A stretch of 10,354 nt of DNA from Alphaproteobacteria bacterium (GCA_028693775.1 JAQUUS010000031.1:1-10354); one strand, 5' to 3'. Shown: positions 1 through 6,843, numbered from the stretch's first letter. Notes: generated by a model from the letters alone, not told the origin. Numbers and translations are program-made.

Positions 1-518
1 CCCTCGCGGCGCGCGCCAAAGGCATCATCATTGTTCCGAACCTGATCCGGGCGGCATTCTTCTTCGGAGGCCGGGGCGGCAACGGCGTCATGCTCGTTCG
101 CGGGGATGATGGCCGGTGGAGCCCGCCTGCGTTCTATACAATCGGCGGCCTCAGCTGGGGGCTTCAGGTTGGCGGGCAATCGTCGGAACTCGTGATCCTC
201 GTCATGTCCCAGCGCGGAGTCGATGCGATCATGAGCCGCGAGGTAACGCTTGGCGGAGACGCCGGGCTCGCCATCGGCGAACTGGGGCAGGGCGTCAATG
301 CCGCGACGGCCATCGGCCTCAAATCCGACATGTATGCGTTTGCGCGTTCCCAAGGCCTGTTTGTGGGCGTGTCTTTGGAAGGCTCCGTCATTACGCCGCG
401 CAAAATGTGGGACCAGCAGCTCTACGGACAAGGCGCAACGCCCAAGAGCATCCTGATCGATCGCACGTCGACGTCCAGTTCCAACAGTGTTAACGCCTTG
501 ATCTCGGCCATGCCGTAA
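1..518 (+). CDS. SYLF-domain lipid-binding protein (Ysc84-like), 3' part
   Basis: The open frame enters from the left edge (first full codon at 3) and ends at TAA 516-518, so about 171 C-terminal residues are visible. An ATG at 90 is internal, because homologous-looking sequence continues upstream of it (AKGIIIVPNLIRAAFFFGG). Features typical of the SYLF/DUF500 (Ysc84-like) family are a glycine-rich GGRGGNGVMLVR stretch, WSPPAFYTIGG, GLQVGGQSSELVILVMS, and near the end SQGLFVGVSLEG followed by LYGQG. SYLF domains bind phosphoinositides in eukaryotes. Bacterial members are usually exported or lipid-associated proteins of unclear role. The N-terminus, where a signal peptide would be, lies outside the window. 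The next gene starts 8 nt downstream on the same strand, so the two could share a transcript. The family call is firm and the function is unknown. Confidence 0.85.
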   Translation, partial: LAARAKGIIIVPNLIRAAFFFGGRGGNGVMLVRGDDGRWSPPAFYTIGGLSWGLQVGGQSSELVILVMSQRGVDAIMSREVTLGGDAGLAIGELGQGVNAATAIGLKSDMYAFARSQGLFVGVSLEGSVITPRKMWDQQLYGQGATPKSILIDRTSTSSSNSVNALISAMP

Positions 519-526
519 TTGTTGTC

Positions 527-2698
527 ATGTCATTTCCATCCAAACTCCACGAAGCTGTCGACGCTCATATCAAAGGCCGTCTCGACGATGCCGAAAGACT
601 TTATCGTGAATTCCTGACCATCAAGCCCGATCACGAACTTGCGCTCCATCATCTTGGGCTGATCTGTTACGAAAAAAAGGACTTCCCCGAAGCGGAGAGG
701 CTGATCCGCAAAGCCGTGGACATTCAGCCGAGCTCGGAAGCCATGAGCAATCTTGGGCTGGTTCTGGCGGCCATGGGGCATATCAGCGAGGCGATCATGG
801 CGCAGCGGGAATCCGTTGCCTTGAAGCCCGACAATTCCGAAACCCTGAATAACCTCGGAAGCCTGCTGATGTCGCAGGGGCAACTGAACGAAGCGCGCGA
901 ATGCTTCCTGAACGCCCTGAAGATCAAGCCCGACTTCCTGTATGCCCAGTTCAATCTCGGTTATTGCTTCCAGAAAAAAAACGAGATGGACAAGGCGATC
1001 GAGATCTATCAGAAGCTGCTCGCGGCGCAGCCCAATTTTCCGGAAGCGTATTGCAATCTGGGGCTCATCTATGCCGGGCAGGGCAAGCGCGAAGAAGCGA
1101 TTGAAGCCTACAAGAAGGCAATCGAATACCGGCCCAATTTCCTTGAGGCGCTAAACAATCTCGGGCAGGTTCTGGGCGAGGCGAATCGTCTCGAAGAGGC
1201 TACGGAAGTCTATTCGAGGGCGTTCGCCCTGAGGCCGGATTTTCCTGTCGCGGTCAGCAACTTGTCGGTTGTCCTGAGGCGGCGCGGCATGCTCGAAGAA
1301 GCCTTGAAGGTCAGCGAAAAAAGCTTTTCCTACAATCCGTCGGACATGAAGCTCGAAAGCGAGATCATAACGCTCCGCCGCTATGCCTGCGCATGGAAAA
1401 CCTACGAGGCCGACAGGCGGCGTTTGCTTGAGATCGCCCGGACAACGGCGATCGTCGAGCCGTTTGCGCTGTTGAACGCATCATCGAGCCCCGCCGAGCA
1501 GCTGGCTTGCGCCCAGAACTGGTCGTCGAGGATTCCGCAGGACAAAATGTTCAACCATTCGCGCGAACGCCAGCCTGGCCGCATCCGGATCGGTTATCTG
1601 TCGTCGGATTTCTACCGTCACGCCACGGCGTATCTGATTGCCGATCTTCTTGAGAGGCATGATCGTATCCAGTTCGAGGTGTTCACCTATTCCTACGGGT
1701 TCGACGACGGCAGCGAGATGCGCCAAAGGCTCATCAAGGCCTCCGATCATTTCGTGGACATGTTTTCGTCGGACCGCTCCAAAGACGCCCGGCGCATCTT
1801 CGACGACAAGATCGACATTCTCGTCGATCTGAAAGGCTACACGGCCAACGCCCGCCCCGAAATCCTCGCGATGCGGCCCGCGCCCGTTCAGGTAAACTAC
1901 GTCGGCTATCCGGGAACGATGGGCTCGGCCTTCATGGACTATATCATCGCCGACGCCTTTGTGATTCCCGCCGGGAATCAGGCGTTTTTCGACGAAAGGC
2001 TCGTCCATATTCCTCACTGCTATCAGCCGAGCGATTCCAAGCGGCAGATCGACCCCAAGGTTTTCACGCGCAGCGAGCTTGGCTTGCCCGAGTGGGGATT
2101 TGTGTTCTGCTGTTTCAACAACGTCTACAAAATCACACCCGAGATTTTCAATGTCTGGATGCGCCTGCTGAACAAGGTTCCGGGCAGCGTCTTGTGGCTG
2201 CTCACGAAAGACGCGGGCGTAAAAGACACCTTGCGGCGCGAAGCCGTCGAGCGGGGCGTCGCGGCCGAACGTCTGGTTTTTGCGGAAGGGCTCGATTTGC
2301 CGTTGCATCTGGCGAGGCAAAGGACGGCGGACTTGTTCCTCGACACGCTGCCTGTGTGCGCCCATACCACGGCCAACGACGCGCTGTGGGCCGGATTGCC
2401 TCTCCTGACCTGCGTGGGAGAGTCGTTCGTGGGCCGCGTTGCGGGAAGCCTGCTCAATGCGTTGGGCGTTCCCGAACTGATAACGACGTCGCTGGAAGAA
2501 TACGAAGCCCGCGCTCTGGAGCTGGCCCAGAATCCGCACAAGCTGGCGGAGATCAAAAACAAGGTGGCCAACCGGAAAAAGACGAGCGCATTGTTCAATA
2601 TGGACATATACACGCGCTGCATCGAAAAAGCATATGCGCATATGTTCGATATGAACCAGGCCGGAAAACAGCCCGAAGCGTTTCAGGTTTTCTCATAA
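527..2698 (+). CDS. TPR-repeat O-GlcNAc transferase-like (GT41) glycosyltransferase
   Basis: The protein has 723 residues. Residues about 5-272 form an array of about seven to eight TPR units of 34 residues, recognisable by repeated NLG at the start and KP/RP/NP at the end of each unit. Residues about 350-700 match the catalytic half of O-GlcNAc transferase/SPINDLY-type enzymes. SSDFYRHATAYL carries H365, placed like human OGT His498. PAPVQVNYVGYPGTMG is the family's QV..LGYPGT motif. FNNVYKI carries K535, placed like Lys842. HTTANDALWAG and GESFVGRVAGS match the nucleotide-sugar site. Known members transfer a sugar from a nucleotide donor to Ser/Thr of proteins held by the TPR groove; the donor and target here are unknown. 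No membrane segment or signal peptide is seen, so it is probably cytoplasmic. No good ribosome binding site precedes the ATG; it follows the upstream stop by 8 nt, so translational coupling is possible. The TPR begins almost at once, supporting this start. Confidence 0.9.
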   Translation: MSFPSKLHEAVDAHIKGRLDDAERLYREFLTIKPDHELALHHLGLICYEKKDFPEAERLIRKAVDIQPSSEAMSNLGLVLAAMGHISEAIMAQRESVALKPDNSETLNNLGSLLMSQGQLNEARECFLNALKIKPDFLYAQFNLGYCFQKKNEMDKAIEIYQKLLAAQPNFPEAYCNLGLIYAGQGKREEAIEAYKKAIEYRPNFLEALNNLGQVLGEANRLEEATEVYSRAFALRPDFPVAVSNLSVVLRRRGMLEEALKVSEKSFSYNPSDMKLESEIITLRRYACAWKTYEADRRRLLEIARTTAIVEPFALLNASSSPAEQLACAQNWSSRIPQDKMFNHSRERQPGRIRIGYLSSDFYRHATAYLIADLLERHDRIQFEVFTYSYGFDDGSEMRQRLIKASDHFVDMFSSDRSKDARRIFDDKIDILVDLKGYTANARPEILAMRPAPVQVNYVGYPGTMGSAFMDYIIADAFVIPAGNQAFFDERLVHIPHCYQPSDSKRQIDPKVFTRSELGLPEWGFVFCCFNNVYKITPEIFNVWMRLLNKVPGSVLWLLTKDAGVKDTLRREAVERGVAAERLVFAEGLDLPLHLARQRTADLFLDTLPVCAHTTANDALWAGLPLLTCVGESFVGRVAGSLLNALGVPELITTSLEEYEARALELAQNPHKLAEIKNKVANRKKTSALFNMDIYTRCIEKAYAHMFDMNQAGKQPEAFQVFS

Positions 2699-2731
2699 AA
2701 AACGAACGGAGTGCTGTCCGCCGTTATTTTT
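2697..2731. terminator. Probable bidirectional terminator between convergent genes
   Basis: Just after the TPR-glycosyltransferase stop, AACG (2701-2704) and CGGA (2707-2710) pair with TCCG (2717-2720) and CGTT (2722-2725) around a GTGCTG loop, with a small internal loop in the stem. On the + strand the stem is followed by ATTTTT (2726-2731). On the - strand it is followed by a run of six T (2702-2697). It can therefore end the rightward glycosyltransferase transcript and also the leftward pyruvate kinase transcript, whose stop codon (2724-2726) lies in the stem. Folding was judged by eye only. Confidence 0.6.
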
Positions 2732-4163
2732 CGACGACGGTCAGCCGAAGCGTGTTCGTATTGCCCGACATCCCAAACGGAACGCCCGCCGTTACGACGA
2801 TCATCTGGCCGACCTGTGCGATGCCGTCGCGAAGCGCGATGTGAGCGGCCTTGTCGACCATTTCTCCGAAATCGGTGACGTCTTTGGTATAGACGGCATG
2901 GACGCCGAACGAAAGGGTCAGCCTGCGGGCTGTTTCGATCTTCGAGGTGAGGCAGATGATGGGAATCTGGGGCCGTTCGCGCGAGGCGCGCAGCGTGGTC
3001 GATCCCGAGGTCGTATAGGTGGCGATGGCCACGGCGTCCATCGTTTCCGCAACCTGCTTGGCGGCGGCCGTGATGGCGTCGGCGCCCGTGTGCTGAAGCG
3101 GAAGGTTCATGGCCGCGAGGCTGCCGGTATAGCTCGCGTCTTCCTGAACGCGGCTGGCGATGCGGTTCATCATTTCGACGGTTTCGATGGGGTACTGGCC
3201 GCTTGCGGTTTCAGCCGAAAGCATGATCGCATCGGCGCCGCCGAAAACGGCTGCGGCGACGTCCGAAGCCTCGGCGCGCGTCGGCGTCGGGGCGGAGATC
3301 ATGGATTCGAGCATTTGCGTGGCGACAATCACGGGTTTCCCGGCCCTGCGGGCTTCGCGCAGAATTTGGCGTTGAATGAGGGGAACGTCCTCCGGGCGCA
3401 TTTCGACGCCCAGATCGCCCCGGGCGACCATAACGCCGTCGGACAGATCGAGGATGGCCGACAGGTTGGCGACGGCGGCGGGTTTTTCAAGCTTGGCCAG
3501 AATAGCGGTTCGCTTGCCGATGATGGCGCGGGCTTCGACGATATCTTCGGGGCGCTGAACGAAGGAGAGGGCGATCCAGTCTGCGCCGAGATCGAGAGCG
3601 ACGGAAAGATCGATGCGGTCCTTGGGGGTGAGCGACGAAAGCGGCAAGACGACGTCGGGAACGTTGACGCCCTTGCGGTCCGAGAGCTTTTGCCCGGCCA
3701 GAACGGTCATTTCGGCGAAATCCTTGCCGCAGGAGTCGACGCGCATGCGGACCTTGCCGTCGTCGCAAAGAAGCTCGCTGCCGTTCTTGAGCGCGGCGAA
3801 GATTTCCGGATGCGGAAGCTGAACGCGCGATGTGCTGCCCGGAGCCGGGTCCAGATCGAAGCGGAAGGATTGCCCGATTTTGAGATCAATGGCCTTGTCG
3901 GCGAACGTGCCGACGCGGAGTTTGGGCCCTTGCATGTCGGCGAGGATGGTGATGGGGCGGTTTGTTTCGCGTTCGATGGCGCGGATGATATCCACGCGCT
4001 TGCGGTGATCGTCGTGTGTGCCGTGGCTGAAGTTCAGGCGAAAAACGTCCGCTCCTGCGTCGAACAGGGCGCGAATGATTTTAGGATCCGAGGAAGAAGG
4101 GCCAAGGGTGGCAACGATTTTGGTTTGGCGTTCCCGGCGGGGAGAGGGGGAAGTCGTCGTCAT
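2724..4163 (-). CDS. pyk: Pyruvate kinase
   Basis: This is a glycolytic cytoplasmic enzyme that makes pyruvate and ATP from phosphoenolpyruvate and ADP. From the ATG at 4163 it has 479 residues, close to the usual length of type II enzymes such as E. coli PykA. A GTG at 4172 would add three residues; neither start has a clear ribosome binding site. Seen in order: TKIVATLGPSS near the N-terminus; FRLNFSHG with R42, N44 and S46 of the active site; ADMQGPKLRVG; AILAKLEKP with the catalytic-site K224 and E226; MVARGDLGVE with R248 and D250; TPTRAEASDVAAAVFGGADAIMLSAET. The C-terminal allosteric domain follows, with TTSGSTTLRASR at about 384-395. It carries no extra PEP-utiliser domain. It lies 100 nt downstream of flhB on the same strand but has its own promoter, so it need not belong to the flagellar operon. 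No anomaly is seen in the conserved residues. Confidence 0.97.
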   Translation of the reverse strand: MTTTSPSPRRERQTKIVATLGPSSSDPKIIRALFDAGADVFRLNFSHGTHDDHRKRVDIIRAIERETNRPITILADMQGPKLRVGTFADKAIDLKIGQSFRFDLDPAPGSTSRVQLPHPEIFAALKNGSELLCDDGKVRMRVDSCGKDFAEMTVLAGQKLSDRKGVNVPDVVLPLSSLTPKDRIDLSVALDLGADWIALSFVQRPEDIVEARAIIGKRTAILAKLEKPAAVANLSAILDLSDGVMVARGDLGVEMRPEDVPLIQRQILREARRAGKPVIVATQMLESMISAPTPTRAEASDVAAAVFGGADAIMLSAETASGQYPIETVEMMNRIASRVQEDASYTGSLAAMNLPLQHTGADAITAAAKQVAETMDAVAIATYTTSGSTTLRASRERPQIPIICLTSKIETARRLTLSFGVHAVYTKDVTDFGEMVDKAAHIALRDGIAQVGQMIVVTAGVPFGMSGNTNTLRLTVVEK

Positions 4164-4223
4164 GCGGCACACAAAAAAAGTTGATGGAAAAAAACGTCAG
4201 ATGAATGTTTTTTCAAGTGAGAG

Positions 4224-4252
4224 AGTATACCTTTTTATCGAATGTACCGCAA
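4224..4252 (-). promoter_or_regulatory. Sigma-70-type promoter for pyk
   Basis: Read on the - strand, TTGCGG (4252-4247) is followed after exactly 17 nt by TATACT (4229-4224). Both boxes are close to consensus. Transcription would begin near 4217, leaving a leader of about 54 nt before the pyk ATG. The promoter lies entirely in the gap after the flhB stop codon. No convincing terminator for the flagellar genes is seen in this gap, so read-through from flhB is also possible. Confidence 0.65.
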
Positions 4253-4262
4253 AAGCTTTCGG

Positions 4263-5330
4263 TTACGGTTTCTTCTTTTTAATCTTGTAAACGTAAGAGA
4301 TAATTTCGGCGACGGCGCGATAATGTTCGCCGGGGATCTGCTGGTCGATCTCGACGGAGCCGTAGAGCGCGCGCGCCAGAGGCGGATTGCTGACGATGGG
4401 AACGTTGCTTTCCTCCGCAATTTCGCGAATGCGGTCCGCGATCATGTTGATGCCCTTGGCCACGACGGTGGGAGCCGCCATTTTCGCCATTTCGTATTGC
4501 AGCGCAACAGCATAATGAGTCGGGTTGGTAATGATGACGTCGGCCTTGGGGACCTGTGCCATCATGCGCTTGCGTGTTTTTTCGATACGGATCTGGCGCA
4601 GGCGGCTCTTGACCATCGGATCGCCTTCCTGCTGCCTGTATTCGTCCTTGACCTCGGTCTTGGTCATCTTGAGGCCGCGAATGTATTGGTAGTGGGTATA
4701 GAAAAGATCGAGCGCGGCGATGATCGTAAAAACGAGAAGAAGCATCTCGATAAGATACAAAACCTTCTTGTGAACGAAAGCGAGGATGGACTCGATGGGA
4801 AAGCCCGTAAGATTGGGGGATTCGCGCATGATGGGCCACAAAACGGTGTAGACCATGCCGCCCAGAAAGAGGAGCTTGAGAAGGCTTTTGACGAGTTCCG
4901 CGACGGACTGGAGAGAAAAAAGCTTGTGCAGGCCGCGCATGGGAGAGAGGCGCGCGAAATCGGGTGTCATGAGGTCGAGCGAGAAGAAAAAGCCTGTCTG
5001 GGCCATGAATCCGGTGACGATGGCCGAAACGAGGATCAGAAAGGCGACGCCCGAAATCAGGGCGCATTTCCCGAGAACGCTGAAAAAGAGGTTCTGAACG
5101 TTGCCCTCGTTGATAGAAATGGCGTGGGCGGACGCGACGAAATCGCGCAGGAATTCATAAAAGTCGCGCATGAGAGAGGGAATGACCATGCCCATCACAA
5201 GCAGCACGCCGAGCATGGAGGCCCACATGGCGGCTTCGCGGCTGATAGGAAGCTGGCCGTGTTCGCGCGCTTCCTCAAGGCGTTTTGCGGAAGGTTGTTC
5301 GGTTTTTTGGTCTTGATCCTGCTCAGCCAT
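4263..5330 (-). CDS. flhB: Flagellar type III export protein FlhB
   Basis: This is the inner-membrane export-gate protein whose cytoplasmic domain switches substrate class from rod/hook to filament proteins. It has 355 residues, a normal length. The N-terminus EQPSAKRLEEAREHGQLPIS is the family hallmark (KTEQPTxKRLxxAR.xGQ). Four hydrophobic segments follow, at about 35-52, 86-108, 145-165 and 190-210, then a charged linker (KMTKTEVKDEYRQQEGDP). The autocleavage motif NPTH is intact at 269-272, the same numbering as in Salmonella FlhB. The C-terminal cytoplasmic domain ends in a short lysine-rich tail. The ATG follows the fliR stop after a 9-nt gap and has a weak AAGCGGA upstream. The close packing supports one operon, fliQ-fliR-flhB. 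The presence of NPTH argues that the protein is functional. A non-flagellar type III secretion SctU is less likely because the sequence is flagellar in character. Confidence 0.96.
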   Translation of the reverse strand: MAEQDQDQKTEQPSAKRLEEAREHGQLPISREAAMWASMLGVLLVMGMVIPSLMRDFYEFLRDFVASAHAISINEGNVQNLFFSVLGKCALISGVAFLILVSAIVTGFMAQTGFFFSLDLMTPDFARLSPMRGLHKLFSLQSVAELVKSLLKLLFLGGMVYTVLWPIMRESPNLTGFPIESILAFVHKKVLYLIEMLLLVFTIIAALDLFYTHYQYIRGLKMTKTEVKDEYRQQEGDPMVKSRLRQIRIEKTRKRMMAQVPKADVIITNPTHYAVALQYEMAKMAAPTVVAKGINMIADRIREIAEESNVPIVSNPPLARALYGSVEIDQQIPGEHYRAVAEIISYVYKIKKKKP

Positions 5331-5339
5331 TGTCCGCTT

Positions 5340-6113
5340 CTATCCCTGAAAGAAGGTGCTGATGGATTTATCGAAATACTGAAGCCAGAGGGTCAAAATT
5401 CCGGCGAAGGAAAGCGAAAGCACCATCAAACCGCCCCAGATTTCGAGAGGCAGAATAACGAGGAACAACTGGATGGAGGGCATAAGGCGCTGAAGGACGC
5501 CCAGAGAGGCAAACAGCAGCAGGCCGCAGATGAGAAACGGCGCGGCGAGTTCGATGCCGAGAACGAAGCTGCGGTTGGCGACATGCATGACCGTGCTGGC
5601 TATATCGCCGATCATCATCTCGCCGCCGGGCGGAAAGAGATCGTAAAGAGAAACGGCCGTGCGAAGCAGATAGTGATCGAGCCCGGAGATAAAGATAAGA
5701 ACGAGGCCCACGATACTGAGAAAGGCGGAAGGCAAGGGGCTTTGCGTGGCGAGGGCGGGGTTCATCATGGTTGCGCTCGACAGGCCCGACTGGATGCCGA
5801 TAATCATGCCTGCAGCTTCGAGAATGCCGAGCGTCATGCGCACGAGGGTGCCGAAGAAGAGCCCGATGACGATCTCTATGACCAAAAGCCGGGTAAGTTC
5901 GGCCGAGGAGGCGGGGAGGGGCGGAAAACGTCCCAGCATAGGCCCCAAAAGAAGGAAGCAGATCAGGCAGGCGAAGATCATGCGGGTGCGCGGAGGCACA
6001 TAGCTTTCGCCGATGCCGGGGAAGAGAAGGATCACAGAGCCAATTCGGGCCAGCAGCATCACGAAGACAAAGACATGTCCCGAAAGAAAAGCGCCTATGT
6101 CGTAGGTATGCAT
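5340..6113 (-). CDS. fliR: Flagellar biosynthesis protein FliR
   Basis: A 257-residue, very hydrophobic protein of the flagellar export gate, which assembles with FliP and FliQ into the helical export channel. Visible family features are the N-terminal FVFVMLLARIGSVILLFPGIG, then PPRTRMIFA, the central GTLVRMTLGILEAAGMIIG with the conserved small-residue/Gln region (IQSGLSSATMMNPA), and the C-terminal ELAAPFLICGLLLFASLG followed by QRLMPSIQLFLVILPLEI. Six or so membrane spans can be made out. The length matches the family (about 250-260). The start codon shares one base with the fliQ stop (TAATG) and no separate ribosome binding site is visible, so translation is probably coupled to fliQ. The flhB gene follows after 9 nt. 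Confidence 0.96.
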   Translation of the reverse strand: MHTYDIGAFLSGHVFVFVMLLARIGSVILLFPGIGESYVPPRTRMIFACLICFLLLGPMLGRFPPLPASSAELTRLLVIEIVIGLFFGTLVRMTLGILEAAGMIIGIQSGLSSATMMNPALATQSPLPSAFLSIVGLVLIFISGLDHYLLRTAVSLYDLFPPGGEMMIGDIASTVMHVANRSFVLGIELAAPFLICGLLLFASLGVLQRLMPSIQLFLVILPLEIWGGLMVLSLSFAGILTLWLQYFDKSISTFFQG

Positions 6114-6391
6114 TACAGATTACTTTGACCGATCTGAACGATGCGATCGGACAAGGAGTTGGTAAAGCCGCCCAAAGTTGCCAGCATGAAGGGCAAAAGC
6201 CAGATGGTAATGCCGAAAACGACCACCATTTTGGGGATAAAGGTCAAAGCCTGTTCCTGAATCTGGGTGACGGTCTGGATCATGGAAACGGTGACGCCGA
6301 CCAGAAGGCCCGCCAGCATGATCGGTCCCACGAGCTTAAGCATAACGAAAATGGCTTCGCGGCAGATTTCGATGGCTTCGATTTCGTTCAT
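6113..6391 (-). CDS. fliQ: Flagellar biosynthesis protein FliQ
   Basis: A 92-residue protein with two membrane spans (about 15-37 and 51-72) joined by the conserved QTVTQIQEQALTFIPK loop, which in FliQ/SctS proteins lies near the inner gate of the export channel. The N-terminus with an acidic helix (NEIEAIEICREAI) and the total length match the family. It is the first gene of the fliQ-fliR-flhB block: nothing coding is found upstream on this strand before the tRNA gene. The ATG has no Shine-Dalgarno-like sequence; the bases before it are CCCGCCGCC. No strong sigma-70 promoter is seen, although a TTGACC (6463-6458) without a good -10 lies about 70 nt upstream. A flagellar regulator or alternative sigma factor may drive it, but no clear sigma-54 or sigma-28 site is visible. 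Confidence 0.95.
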   Translation of the reverse strand: MNEIEAIEICREAIFVMLKLVGPIMLAGLLVGVTVSMIQTVTQIQEQALTFIPKMVVVFGITIWLLPFMLATLGGFTNSLSDRIVQIGQSNL

Positions 6392-6522
6392 GGCGGCGGG
6401 AAAGCGGGGAAAAGAAGGAAAAACAGACGATTTGACATTCTTCCATTAGAGGATTCGGGTCAAGCATCATCGTGTTTTTGGCGCAAATAATAAAACTATT
6501 AATTTTTAGGGCTATTTAGGCC
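6392..6522. other. AT-rich spacer upstream of fliQ
   Basis: About 130 nt without a gene, between fliQ (- strand) and the tRNA promoter (+ strand). The stretch 6485-6508 is almost pure A/T, unlike its surroundings. It holds a small dyad, TAATA-AAAC-TATTA (6488-6501), followed by ATTTTT on the + strand. On the - strand it contains TTAA-N7-ATTA, which only partly resembles a CtrA box (TTAA-N7-TTAA). This is the likely control region for the flagellar block, but no specific site can be assigned with confidence. Confidence 0.3.
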
Positions 6523-6550
6523 TTGCATTCAGGCGAACTCTTTGTATTAT
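6523..6550 (+). promoter_or_regulatory. Sigma-70-type promoter for tRNA-Gly
   Basis: TTGCAT (6523-6528) and TATTAT (6545-6550) are separated by 16 nt on the + strand. Transcription would start near 6557, giving a 5' leader of about 35 nt to be removed by RNase P before the mature tRNA end at 6592. The position directly upstream of a stable RNA gene supports the call. Confidence 0.6.
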
Positions 6551-6591
6551 CGCCGCCTGCCGACGGAGTTGGAAACGACTTCGTGATGGAT

Positions 6592-6666
6592 GCGGGTGTA
6601 GCTCAGCGGTAGAGCACAACCTTGCCAAGGTTGGGGTCGCGAGTTCGATCCTCGTCGCCCGCTCCA
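6592..6666 (+). tRNA. tRNA-Gly (anticodon GCC), CCA encoded
   Basis: A complete cloverleaf can be drawn. The acceptor stem GCGGGTG (6592-6598) pairs with CGCCCGC (6656-6662) with one G-U pair. The D arm GCTC...GAGC spans 6601-6615. The anticodon stem CAACC/GGTTG has the loop TTGCCAA (6622-6628), so the anticodon is GCC at 6624-6626. The T arm runs GCGAG-TTCGATC-CTCGT (6639-6655) and contains the canonical TTCGA. The discriminator is T at 6663, followed by an encoded CCA (6664-6666). It reads GGC and GGU glycine codons. It stands alone, with no other tRNA in the window. No T-rich terminator hairpin follows directly. Confidence 0.97.
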
Positions 6667-6737
6667 ATTTTTCCGCAATATCTGTGCCGAAAGGGCCGTT
6701 TTGCGGTGCACCCTATTCCCAAAAAGCCAAAAGCCTC
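6667..6737. other. Spacer after tRNA-Gly, no gene
   Basis: About 70 nt with no coding signal. It holds an inverted pair CCGCAA (6673-6678) / TTGCGG (6701-6706) and the 8-bp palindrome GGTGCACC (6705-6712), neither followed by a T run on the + strand. The spacer also begins the hairpin GCCAA-N7-TTGGC (6726-6742), whose right arm overlaps the -35 box of the next promoter. Confidence 0.4.
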
Positions 6738-6766
6738 TTGGCAACGCGGATTCTCTCGAATAGAAT
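6738..6766 (+). promoter_or_regulatory. Sigma-70-type promoter for the polysaccharide operon
   Basis: TTGGCA (6738-6743) and TAGAAT (6761-6766) are separated by exactly 17 nt, each one mismatch from consensus. The predicted start near 6773 gives a leader of about 88 nt before the chain-length gene at 6862. The -35 box lies in the right arm of a short hairpin (6726-6742). Confidence 0.65.
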
Positions 6767-6789
6767 CATATGTTTCGGGTTAGGGGGAC

Positions 6790-6809
6790 ATAAACGATTC
6801 GTCGTTTAT
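6790..6809 (+). promoter_or_regulatory. Perfect 8-bp stem-loop with TTCG loop in the 5' leader
   Basis: ATAAACGA (6790-6797), TTCG (6798-6801) and TCGTTTAT (6802-6809) form a perfect 8-bp hairpin in the predicted leader RNA of the polysaccharide operon. It is not followed by a T run, so it is not an ordinary terminator. As DNA it is also a dyad just downstream of the predicted start site and could serve as an operator. The dyad is certain; its role is inferred. Confidence 0.5.
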
Positions 6810-6831
6810 CGTTTCCATATCCGAGCCGCTT

Positions 6832-6843
6832 CGATCCGGATCG
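6832..6843. repeat. 12-bp perfect palindrome beside the ribosome binding site
   Basis: CGATCCGGATCG reads the same on both strands. It ends 2 nt before the purine-rich ribosome binding site AAGAAGGA (6846-6853) of the chain-length gene. It may be an operator or a chance palindrome; it does not form a hairpin with a loop without losing central pairs. Confidence 0.35.

Noticed and set aside
1481..2641. 386-codon - strand open frame opposite the TPR glycosyltransferase
   Set aside because: Codon-aligned shadow of a gene with firm family motifs.
2841..4184. 447-codon + strand open frame opposite pyk
   Set aside because: Codon-aligned antisense shadow of pyruvate kinase, kept open by lack of TTA, CTA and TCA codons; no recognisable family.
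4242..6128. 628-codon + strand open frame opposite flhB and fliR
   Set aside because: Codon-aligned shadow of two clear membrane-protein genes. Its composition (rich in D, E, G, H, R, N) is what the complement of hydrophobic codons gives, and it spans the junction of two genes.
6435..6463. TTGACC with GAATGT 17 nt away on the - strand as a fliQ promoter
   Set aside because: The -35 box is good but the -10 box matches consensus at only two of six positions.
6673..6706. CCGCAA...TTGCGG inverted pair after the tRNA as a Rho-independent terminator
   Set aside because: The 22-nt loop is long and no T run follows the right arm on the + strand.
6547..6744. 65-residue open frame on the - strand covering the tRNA gene (with GRRGSNSRPQPWQG)
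   Set aside because: This is the well-known false protein produced by translating the antisense of a tRNA gene; it has no ribosome binding site.
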